From: Anaeramoeba flamelloides
Taxonomy: Eukaryota; Metamonada; Anaeramoebidae
DNA length: 64,000 nt
Assembly: GCA_027625915.1 (NCBI GenBank)
Contig: JANTQA010000023.1
Span: forward strand, 7,688,001 to 7,752,000
Reading direction: 5' to 3'
Shown here: piece after piece, positions 29,701 to 40,189 of the stretch
Layout of the letters: each line of letters opens with the position of its first letter
Position numbering within the stretch: position 1 is the first letter of the stretch
The notes under the pieces: generated by a model
The model's database searches: none
What the model was told of the DNA's origin: nothing
Seen by the model: only the letters and a program-made list of their open reading frames with translations
Translations under genes and position numbers: made by a program

Positions 29701-32700
29701 CATCAAAATAATTATTACTTTGGAATATTAATTTATTAATTTCTCTTTGCTTTTGATGTTCAAATAAATTTCTTAAAATATCATGGAAGGTGGAGACAGC
29801 TTTAATTTTATTAGGATAAATATCCCAAATAGTATCAAATATATTAATTGGTAAAATAATTTGATTTTTTTGATTTTTTATTTGATCTTCTTCATTTATA
29901 TTACCAATTATATGATGCCCACTTTTTGTTTTATAATTTAATTCAAAAAATATACATTTTTTTTGATAATAACAGTTTTTAATTATATTTATACCCTCAC
30001 GGTCACGGTCACTATCACTGCCACTTTCGTTTCGGTTTGTTTTGTGCCTTTCAACAATATTATTTATTAAATTATTTTTATTCTTTTGATTATTATTTTC
30101 CATCAAATTTGGAATATCAAGTTTTGAATAATCAAATGGGATCATTTTAATTAAAGATAAAGTAAATGGTCTTCTATTAATTGGGAAAATTTTATTCTTT
30201 ATTTTTAAAGGAGTTGTAGTAAATAGCATTCTCATACCTTGATTAGTTATCGCACATAAGTGAAATATTTGTGACTCTTCTATTGGAATAGCAAAAATTT
30301 TTTGTATTTTAAAATTATTTAACTGATTTTGAATTATTTTGTTTTTTAAATACTTTGGAAATTGTTGTATACTTTGCAAATATTCTTCATTTTTGGAAAT
30401 GAATTTAAACCCATTACCTGAAATATCAAACACATAAATTGTCGAATCGTTTGTTAAACAATAAAAAATCATCCTGGAATTATCAATACAGATCTGTTCA
30501 ATCTGTGTATTTTGGAAAATATCCCAAATAGTTTTGAACCTTTTTAGTGAATTGTCTAGTACATTTTTTAAGATGTATTTTTTTGAAGTATAATCAACTA
30601 AAATCAATTCATAAATTTTTGAATTATACGTTGAAAAAAAGATTCTCCCTTCACAATTATTTTCAAATTGTTTAATTCTAATATTGTTTAACGGTATTGA
30701 ATAATTTACTATTTATTTTTATTTATTTATTATTTATTTTAATATTATAGTTTAGAAAAATAGATTTTAATTTTTAGAAATACAAGGTGAATTTATTTTA
30801 CATTTTTTGTTTAATTTTTAATAAGAATTTTGAAATTAAATATTATTTATTTCTCAAATTTTTAATAAATATAGTTGTTTGAATAATATCATTTTCAGAA
30901 ATAATCAAACTCAATTATTATTAATAGTTGATTTATTATGAAAAATATTAATTAAAAATAGTTTAGATCTTAAAATTTTTAGGTTTTGTACAAAGTTTAA
31001 ATTTTGCTTTTAATACTTTTGGAATCTACAAATTGTAAAAAAGAGCCATTTTTTTGTTTTTTAGACTTTTTACTTTTTCTAAATTTCTTTTTAAGTTGTT
31101 TGGGTTCCTTAGGTTACTTAGGTTCCTTCGGGTCCTTCGGTTTTCCCTCCTCTTCATGATGTTAAAGTTTTTGGAAGATGTAAATGGGATTAAAAAAACA
31201 TTATAAGAATTTGTAAATTTGTTTATGATTAGATCTTAAACGAGTACTTGTTCTAATTAGATCTTATGCAAACTGAACTGAGCAACCGAAGCAACTGAAG
31301 CGAACGCAGTTAACTGAAGTAATTTGAAACCAACTTAAGTAAGCTGAATCGAACTTTCCATATAATCTGTCGATTCGTTACTTGGGCTGGGGTTTTGCCG
31401 TCAAGTTGGTATATCTTACACTGGAATTTTTCGAAAACAAGATTTGGGAAACTTACAAAAAAAAAAAAAATAAAATAATAAAAAAGAATAAATAAAAATA
31501 AAAAAAGCAAATCAACAAAAAGAAAGTTTTCAAAAACAATTCTTATTCTTAAAAAATCAGCGATTTAGAGGTTCATCCAATATATAAAGTTCTAATTTAA
31601 AACTTAAAAAAGTAACCTATTTAATTTGATCAAAAGTTGCCCAACTTTTTAGAACTCTTTATTAAAACAAATTAAAGTGACGATCCATAAATTTTCGACA
31701 TAAAAGGGAACAACCACCATAACCCATCCAACACTTGGGTTGGACAAAAAAATTTTCAATCAAGTTTTTACTTTTTTCTATTATTTTTTGACTCTCTTTG
31801 ATTTCAGAAAACTAAATTGAGTTTAAAATACTTATAATGATTGTAATTAAAAGGTTCTTTTGGCTACTCTTTGAATTAGGAGTCACAATTTTATTCACTT
31901 CAAAACTCCCTCTTTAACAGATCGAGAGCTCTTGAGCACTTAACCCTTACCAATAAATCCTAATTTCTTTCATTTCTTGCTTTTCTTTCTCTTTTTTTTG
32001 TCTTTGTTCAAAAACATAATTTTTTTTCTTTCCTTTTTTAAAAGAAAAAGATATCCTATGAATTATAATCTTGCCTACATTATATCTAGGATAAAAAACT
32101 TAATAATAAATTTTAGAGTTTCAGAAAGTGCCTTCAAGTACCATAAAGTGCCATAGCGTGCCTATATTTTCCAGAATTCAAAAGAATGGAGCAAAATCAT
32201 AAGATTTTACCCTATTCTTTTCTTTTAAAATTCAAGAAAACCTAAATGGAGTTTTTTTTTATTTTTTGAAATGAAAAGAAAATTAAATAAATTTTCGGTT
32301 TATTTCTTGAATTAAAAAAAACCTAACGAAAAGTGTTCGTCAAGTGCCTAGCTTTTTTTTAATTTCTTAAATTAAAAGAAAATTTCAAAAATTTTCTTTT
32401 TATTTCTATAATTAAAAAAAAGCTAACGGCGGTTTTTCCAAAATTCAAAAGAATTGAGTAAAATCGATGATTTTACTCCATTCTTTTAAATTCTGGAAAA
32501 CCTAACGGAAAACAGGAAGTAATTTTGTTGAATAACCTCTCCTCAACAATAATAATAAAAAAATATGATTTTTTTTTTATTATGTTTTATTTTTAAACTA
32601 ATTTTCAAAAATGTTGACTTACCTTATAGTGTTATTGGAAGTGGATTTTGTTTAGTTTTATCCCATATTCTTAACAAAATCAAAATTATTTTTTCTTTAT

Positions 32701-35700
32701 TGTTTCAAATTTTTTTTTTTTTTTTCTTTTTCATTCTTTTTCTTTTTCTTTTTTTCTTTCTTTTCTTTCTTTTCTTTTTTTTTTAAATCCTTTTATTTAA
32801 AACAGTCATGTTGAAAAAAAAAAGATCTTAAAAAAGAACAAAAAACATTAAAAAAATTAAGGCTATGTAATGTCTTTTAAAATTAATTTAATCATTAGCA
32901 AAAAATCTTTTTTTAACATTTTTTCAGTGAAAATCTAGTATTAAAAAATCCATAATGATCATTTCAAAAATTTTTATTCACTTCTATCTTTTTTTTTTGG
33001 TTTTTGATTTTATTTTTTTTATAATTTTTGAAATCTCAGACTTTTATATGCTTTATAATAATTTAAAAAGTGAATTATTAATAAGATTTAATAATGAGTT
33101 GTTATTGAATACAAAAAGAATATATATATATATATATATTAAATTTATGATTTAGATGAGTCAAAATTTTGAAAATGGAGTTTATTTGAATTCTTTCTTT
33201 TCAATACTCAGAAAAAATTTTCTGCATTCAAAGTAACATTAAAAACAACAAATTATTTGTTTTGGTTAAATTTGTTTTTTTTTTTTTTTTTTTCGACGAG
33301 TTAGATAGCGAGTTTGAAAAAATAAATAGCATCTCATATTGTTCCATTTGTTCAACAATGACCTTTTATAATTCTTGGTTTTGGATCTCCTTCCAGACTC
33401 AAAATAATGAGACTGTTCTAGTGATAAGATGATATTAATCGTCTTTTTTTTTTTGGACTCATCAATATCATCTTTTATCACTTCGAACAATCTCATTTTT
33501 TTCGTTCTTCCAGGCCAAACTCGGATTATAACAAGGAGATTGTTTCCAAATCAAAACAATAAAGACAGGTATCCACTAAATTGTTTAAAAAATAATTAAT
33601 CTTATTTTGATAACTTTTTTTAGTGTACAAAAAAAAATATTAAATTTCGTTGAGAATCAAAATGATACTGTAAATTTAAAACTATTATTATTTTTCTAAT
33701 GAATTTTGTTATATATTATTTTTGCAATTAGATTTTTCATTAAAAAAAAAAAAACAAAAAATCTTCAAATATATTTAGGAAGATTAAAACCGACATTTAG
33801 AAAAAAAGTTTACCAAATTCTGTTCATATTTAAATGATTTATAGGAATTGTTCTTAAATAAAAAAGAAAATAAATAATTACATGAAGTGATTTCAAAATT
33901 CTGATCAAAACTATTTTCAAAAATAAGCCCAAATAAATGAATATGATGTGTAGTTGAAAGAACAATTAACCAATCAATTCCATTTGAAGAAATATCTATT
34001 TTTGGTGAAACAATTGACATTTTTTGTATTATATGTTCAAGTTTGGTAAAATTTCGAATTTTTTGCCTATAATATAATATAATATCGATATAAAGAAATT
34101 AAAAATATGATATAAAAATGACAATAAGAAAAATTTAAACAAAAAAAAAATATTGGACGAATAACATCAAATTATAATCACTGGGTTGATTTTTTTTTTT
34201 TTGATCAAGATTTAATTTAGATGGTTTACGATTTCTATTATCTTGTGTGTCGGATATCAGAAGAAAAATTGATTATGCACTTTTTTTTTTATGACAAATT
34301 TATTTTCCAAGTAATATTATGTGAAAAGTTCTTAATTAATACTTTATTATTGTATATTACACAGAGGAAAACAAACCCCAATACAAATTTTTTTAGACAC
34401 AAAAATTCAATTTTTGAAAAAAAAATGTTTTTAAAGAAATTCTGTAAGAAATACTAAATTAGAACTAAACCCCATTCCAAAAAAATTGGAAAGAGCCTTG
34501 GAATCAAAAATAGGCAAAAAAAAAACTAAATTTATTTTATTTTTTCAGATTTATTGTTAAGAACTAGGAGTTGGGCACTTAGTCTGGTAAAGAGAGAATT
34601 TTGAAGTGATTAAATTTGTGACCTCATATTCAAAGAGCGTCTAAAATAGATACAGTCATTAGAAAAGTTTGAAACTCAATTTAGTTTTCAAAAATAGGAA
34701 TTTATTATATTTTTAAAACTTAATATTAAACCATGCTTAAGTAACCTCAATATTAATGTTGTTATATGTAATAAATTTTAATCCAAATAAAAGAAAAAAC
34801 AAGAAAAAGAAAAAATAAAAAATATGTGTGTCCAAAATGATGAAATGATTAAACACAAAATTGTATTGCTAAATTTGTTGAAATTTCACAAACAACTATT
34901 GATCGATCAAAATATAAGATACCATCAATAAATTTTATTTGAGTTTTTTTTTTTAACTAAACTGATCTTTTAACCTTCTATCAACCAATCATTGTAAAAA
35001 AATTTTTCAGATCGAATGAAATAGATTATGTAACTAGAAAAAAGAAAATGGAAACAAAAAACAAAAAAGACAAAAATGGATGAAAATAGTAATAAATTCA
35101 AAAAAAAGTTTTTATCTTTTTGGTTCAATTTCAATTTTTTGTTATATATCGTCAACCAACTTTTAAAACATTTTTTTCCTATAAACAGTTCCATAGCCAA
35201 TTAATTTACAAATATTCTTTTTTGGATTTGGAATCAATACAATTCATTTCTTCAAAGAGAGTTAAAAACATTTTCAAATTTAGGAAAGTGAATAAAAAAG
35301 TTTCTATCATTTTTGTGAATTTATCAGTATTTGAGAAAATCAAAATTATTTCCAAATTTCAGGAAAGTGTAGTATTGATATTCTTTAAGCTGCTTTAACT
35401 GTGTACAAAATTTTGAAATTTCGTTTAGTCCATCAATTTCTCTTACAAATTGTTTGTGATTATTTTGAAAATTTTTTTAGCACAACACCCAAGATTTGTT
35501 ATTCATTAAAATAGGAATTATGAAAAATCGGATCATTTTGTATTTGACCATTTGTTTGCTTAAAATTGTGAAAATAAAATTGCTAAAAAAGATCAGATTT
35601 CTTTTTTTGGCACCCCAATGAGCATTTTTATAAAAAATTACAAGAATAAACCACCCTTTCATTTTTTTGGAAGAGAAAATTCTGAATATATATATATTAA

Positions 35701-38642
35701 TCTTCTAGATAAAGCCAAATTATGCTTGAAATTCCATTAAAATTCAAGATGTTTTGTAAAAAATAAAAAGTAATTTTTTGTGCTGTTAAGGGATTAGTGT
35801 CTACCAAGGAGAAGCCTAAGATCAAAGTATGTTGTTATTGGGCATAACCACATTAGTAATAAATGGTTCAAATGTCTCTAAAAAATCGATTAGTCAAGTA
35901 GGAATATTTGTTGATCCCCATCAATTAAAAACAATCCTTGTATTAGTAGAAAATCCAAAAATTTCAGAATAAAATCTTAATTTCGACATAAATTTAAAGG
36001 ATGGATTATCAATTTTAAAACTCCAAAGATTGTAAAATATCTTTCTTAAAAATATGTTGAAATGTAGATTAATAGCTAAAAAATTCAATTTTTTCTACAA
36101 ATTAAATAATTAAGAAATAGATTTTTTTGAAAAATTATTTCTGAAAGTATTGGAAATATATTGATGTTACAATTAGCTTTATAAAAAGGAAACAAAGCTA
36201 ACCAGTCATTGTGTTTTTATGTTGATGATTATTGAGATAATATTTGAAATTAAAAAATGAAAAAAATAGTTACTTTTGGAAGTTCTAGATCTAAATTATT
36301 AAATACCAGAATACTGTATTTTGAGTTTCTATTTTTAGATTTGAAAAGAAATAAAAAAAAAAACTTCCAAAATTACAATTTTTAATAGTGATCTTTCGTA
36401 AAAAATGTAATAATTTATTGTGCAATAGGATTTATAATAGATTTTTAAGAATTATTTAAACCATTTGATCCAGGGCGCACTAATCTCATTTACACCCAAT
36501 TACAACATACTTTGATTATAGAGAAATCATTGGTAACGCTAATCCCTTAAACAATATTTTTATTTGGATAACTTTACAAAATTTCAAATAAATTTCAAAG
36601 GTTATCTTTTTTAAATCATTTTTTTTACTCTTTTTTTGAGCTTTCAAAAACTTTTGTAAAGTATTTGAAATTTGAAAAAAATTGAAAGAATAACGGAAAC
36701 TGAAATCTTATTATACTGTCAGTCTGTCAGTTCGGAAACCCTTAATAGTATTTTTATGGATTGTTTTATTATTGTTGTTAAATAAAATCCACAACATGCA
36801 CAAATAAATGGTGAATTAATTTTTTCTGAAAATCTGAATTTTTTAAATCATTTCTTTAACCAAATAGATTAATATTTTAATAAATATAAGAGTGGAAGAT
36901 ATCCTAATAGTATTATATATATTACTTTGTCAATTTAGAAATGGAAATCAAAAAAATGAAAAAATTTTGATCAAAAAAAAAAAATAAAAAATCATTTATT
37001 TCTTGATCTTATCTATAAAATTTGATACCTTTACTTCTTATTTACTTGGTTTTATTTTTAATTCTGAATGGAAATACTTTTGTTTGAAAAATTTTTGATT
37101 AACAAATTACTTCAATTTTTAAAGAATTCCCAAAATGAATTTATAAATCCTGTTGTTCATTTCAATTCGAGTTTTGGTTCCAGAAAATCAGATGTTTTTT
37201 GAATTTTTCTTCAGAAATCAAGATTTATTGAAGGAATTTGGATTTTTATAATTCGTTATTTTGCATTAAATTGAAAATTCAAAATAATTCTGAATTCTTA
37301 ATTCAAATTTTTTCTCCATTTTTCTTTTTTTTTGAGTTGAACCTTTTGTCGTTGTTTTTTTGATTTCAAGAATCCAATTATTTTTACTTTAATCTTTGAA
37401 ACAATATTCTTCGTTTTGGTTTGGTTTGATAAAAATATTTGAAAAAAGAATTTTGAAAACAAATTTTTGAAAAATAAATTTTATTAAATAACAATAAACA
37501 GTAATGGTGTGAGAATTTCAATGCAATGACTTTGTTTGGATTCATCCCAAATTAAGAAGATAAAGAAAACAAATCACCGAAAATATACTTTGGTCTATTT
37601 AAAAAATTTTTCCAGTCTTGATTTCAACAAATTTATAAGGAAAGGTGAGCTTTCTTGTTTGGTCTTCAAAAAGAAAAGATTTATTTTCAAATACACACCT
37701 TTTTGGGTATATTTTTTTGGTTTATTCTATTATTTATTTCGATCGTTCGTATAAACAAATTTTTGGAATGGGGTTTAATAAAACCAAAAATTTAATGAAA
37801 TTAAATGTCCTAAAAAATAGAAAAATTACAGTCTCAACTCTGAACTACTTTGGGTTTGTATTTCTTTTTCACAAATAGAGCAGCAAATGGTATTTTAGTT
37901 TCAAATTTTCAATAACCCATTAAAAACAAAAAATCTTTTTTCAGTAAGGTTTATACAATTAAAATTCTTCAAAATGGTATAAATATACCAACTTACTTGT
38001 GTAAAAATTTTTCGCTTTTTTAATTGGAAAATGACAGGAAATTGAAAAAGACGTGTTTTTGAAAGGAATCTAATCTGTAAGTAATTGAAAAAAAAAAAAA
38101 AACATAACTGAAAGCTTGTTTATCAAACTCTTGGGTTGTGTAATTTGATGACTTAATTTTTTAAAAAAAAAAATAAAAAAGAAAAAGAAAAAGAAAAAAG
38201 TAGATGCAAGAGAAACAAAAGGAGTAATTTACTTGTGTGAAAATTTCCAAAGGTAAAATTTGTTATCAATAGAAATCCATACTAGTCCAATTTCCGAAAA
38301 AAGTCCAATATTACTTTTAGTTTTTCTCTCTAAATAATGAAAAATATAAAAACAAAAGAAAAAATAAACAAAATCAATAAAACCCAAAAAAAAAACAAAA
38401 GAAATTAAATTACTTTTGAGTCGATCCAATAATGCTTTTGGAACTTTGTAGTGCTTTTTTATTTGATAGTAATCCTTCGAAGACTTTACTAGTGTTTTGT
38501 TTGTGAAAAGATCTTGATCTTGTTGTAAGGACTTTATGTCAATATTCCTACAATCGTAATGTTGTGCCAATGAGACATTAAGCGCATTTTCTTGGATTTC
38601 CTCATAATTGATAAAAAGGGGATCTTCAAACCTAATGATCAT
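26708..38642 (-). CDS. NUP155: nucleoporin Nup155/Nup170, four exons with two giant introns
   Basis: Minus-strand exons 38414-38642, 38233-38329, 33882-34066 and 26708-30708 join without any frame conflict to 1503 residues (human Nup155 about 1390; yeast Nup170 about 1500). Introns are 84, 4166 and 3173 nt; donors are GTAATT, GTAAAT and GTAATT, and acceptors all end TAG. The protein is a scaffold of the inner ring of the nuclear pore. Family signatures run across the exon joins: VPKALLDRLK then NIGLFSEIGLVWISID and YLWKF (human GVFPPISRAWLTID, FMWNY); IIQKMSIVSPK; WLIVLSTTHHIHLFGL (human LLVLATPVDIVILGL); NYSIPLNN then CEGRIFF and KIYEL (human YSLPTDN, GRIF, LYEV); QICIDNSRMIFY; and FHLCAITNQGMRMLF. 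These form the N-terminal beta-propeller, with the C-terminal alpha-solenoid in exon 4. Low-complexity inserts include an Asn/Gln repeat (about 843-862) and poly-Gly (about 1209-1218). Exon 4 alone lacks a start codon. Confidence 0.93.
31096..31340. repeat. inverted cluster of degenerate TTCGG/CCGAA motifs
   Basis: The left part has repeated units like GGTTCCTTCGGGTCCTTCGG. The right part has opposite-sense units like AACCGAAGCAACTGAAGCG. The two face each other across about 130 bp. Base composition is locally much less AT-rich than its surroundings. It could fold back on itself and may be related to the palindrome array 800 bp away, but this is tentative. Confidence 0.35.
32120..32510. repeat. 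array of palindromic units (hairpin array 1)
   Basis: Four consecutive near-perfect palindromes: 32167-32240, 32251-32312, 32349-32425 and 32431-32502. The last pairs 34-35 bases per arm with three mismatches and one bulge around a 3-base loop. Units 1 and 4 are one type (core TTCAAAAGAATGGAG, AAAATC). Units 2 and 3 are a second type (core GTTTTTTTTA...GAAAATT). Spacers carry CCTAACGG-like words. A leader at about 32126-32163 repeats AGTGCC(A/T) words (for example AAAGTGCCATAGCGTGCC). The same leader, both unit types and the spacers recur at 63540-64000. Confidence 0.75.
34365..35430. repeat. dispersed repeat E, copy in nucleoporin intron 2
   Basis: Similar to 62310-62880 in two blocks. The first (34365-34470) shares an 'ACCCCAATACAAATTTTT' and 'AAAATTCAATTT' series. 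The second runs from about 34850 (TAAATTTGTTGAAATT, then TTAACCTT..ATCAACC) to about 35430 (TTTAACTGTGTACAAAATTT). About 370 bp between them (34480-34850) is absent from the other copy and may be a later insertion. Confidence 0.55.
35790..36546. mobile_element. TTAA-flanked non-autonomous element (B1)
   Basis: 757 bp with imperfect terminal inverted repeats starting GGGATTAGTGTCTACCAA and, from the right, GGGATTAGCGTTACCAA. It is flanked on both sides by TTAA (35786-35789 and 36547-36550). It aligns along its whole length with 56203-56945, for example in AGGAGAAGCCTAAGATCAAA and AATCGATTAGTCAA. No coding capacity. TTAA target duplication is the hallmark of piggyBac, but those ends normally start with CCC, so the superfamily is left open. 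It lies inside nucleoporin intron 2. Confidence 0.8.
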
Positions 38643-39189
38643 GACACAAAAATAAAAAAGGTGGGTGTGATTGAAAAATTAGATTTTGGTTGTTGTAAAT
38701 TAAAGAAAAAAAAAAGAAAGTGTTTACATTAAAAGAAACAAGTAGATCAAAAAATGAAATAATTTTTAATGTTTCTTTAATTCTCGCAAAAAAATTCTTT
38801 TCCTTGGATTTATACTACAATGAAGATGATTGAATACTAAGTAAATTAACGACAATTCTTTACTGTTATTTGTAATAACCAATGGTTAAAAAAGTTACAT
38901 TTGAATTTCAAAAATAATCACAAATTATGACTTATTTTCGTGCTAGTATTATGAAAATTTTCACCAATTTCTTATTCAAAGTCTGGATTTATATATTTAA
39001 GGGTGGGCAACCAAATGAATTCATAGCGTGTAAATTAAATACTAATGATAATTTGAGCGATTATGAGTAATATTGATTTATGGGGCAACTATTTAGTTAC
39101 ATTGAATTATTAATAAATACCAACAAATGACACACTCAAATGAAATGTGAGAATAATCGGAAAAGTAACTTCTTCAGGGAATAATAAAA

Positions 39190-39560
39190 ACTTGGAAGTG
39201 AATTTTTTTGAGTAGAATAAAAAATAAAAAACCAAAAAACTAATGTGATCAAAATAATGCATACCCAATAACTAAAATCTGTTTTCAAAATAAAATCAGT
39301 GATTTTTTTTATTCTTGTTCCAATGTAAAATACTAGTGACTACCTAATAGTAAACCTAAGGCCACATCAATTTTGAAAGTAAACGCCTTGATATTGTAAG
39401 TAAAATTTACATTAGAAATTTACTCTATTTTTTTAGACAAATTTTGCAATTTGATCCTTTATTTTTAAAATTTCTTTTGAAATAATAGAACTTTAAGAAA
39501 TCAATAACATATTTAATTCGGGGTTTTTGTTGGTTTCTTTCACCGGTTAATTAACAGTCT
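39190..39560. repeat. dispersed repeat F, copy 2
   Basis: Same order of blocks as 15100-15560, including GTGATCAAAATAATG, ACATCAATTTTGAAAGTAA, TTTGCAATTTGATCC and AATAGAACTTTAAGAAA. Moderately diverged, with indels. Function unknown. Confidence 0.6.
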
Positions 39561-40189
39561 TTTTAATAACAAAAAAAAAAAAAAACTGTTAATTATCAAA
39601 CGTATATATAAACTTTTCAGCTTGAATAATTTTAACAACAGTATATTTTTTTTAAAAAAATTACAGTAATTCTTCAATACCTCATGATAATCACTTTAAA
39701 TTACCATTAAAAATTAAAAATTATCTACAGATTATGAATTAATATTTTATATCATCTATAATAATCTTAGCTTAAAATCTGAAAGTAATCTGAAAATCAA
39801 ATTACCAAAAACATTTTAGTTTGCTTTTACTATTGAATAATGTATTGTAAATAAGTAAAGAAAAATGTTGTTAAAAGTCATACATAGTCATTATTTTATC
39901 TTAATTTAAGTTTGGTGGAGATACAATTGGTTTGTTAATGTTTTTTTATTTGTATTCTAAGGTTAATTACACGTTTATCGCCAAAAATCGTAACAAAAAT
40001 GTGTACCAAAAAAATTCCAAATAAAGACACAAAATTCGGATTCTAGTAAAATAATTTGTTTGAAAAAAATTCAAAAAAGTGCCCAATTTGAGAGTTATTG
40101 TAGCGCAAAGTTCGTTAGAAGTTGTACATTACAAGTTGTACTCACTGTAAACAAAAATTCAACTTTACTTTTGATAAGAATCTCTTCAA

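Larger units (their letters stand above)
30709..33881 (-). other. giant intron 3 of the nucleoporin gene
   Basis: 3173 nt bounded by GTAATT and ATAAATAG. The ends were chosen because they alone give the correct phase (1) and produce the family-like join ITS-L-NYSIPLNN. It contains a stretch of degenerate CCGAAG/CTTCGG inverted motifs (31096-31340), a palindrome array (32160-32510), and long T runs (32710-32785). No internal gene was recognised; short frames at 31310-31510 and 32955-33155 look random. Confidence 0.8.
34067..38232 (-). other. giant intron 2 of the nucleoporin gene
   Basis: 4166 nt bounded by GTAAAT and ATTATAG. The flanking exons join in phase 2 to make a Lys codon. The resulting spacing between YLWKF and VSPK equals that of human Nup155. 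It holds a copy of dispersed repeat E (34365-35430) and a TTAA-flanked element (35790-36546). Frames at 35120-35398, 35477-35662 and 37536-37878 show no recognisable protein. Confidence 0.8.

Noticed and set aside
33814-33881. Alternative end of the third nucleoporin exon at a GTAAAC donor (33813)
   Set aside because: It ends in phase 0, and no acceptor before exon 4 matches that phase; the GTAATT donor at 33881 gives the right phase and a family-like join.
34970-35200. Minus-strand frame containing SWLTI, which resembles the AWLTI motif of Nup155
   Set aside because: The genuine counterpart (VWISID) is in the exon at 38233-38329; this frame lies in dispersed repeat E and does not fit the exon phases.
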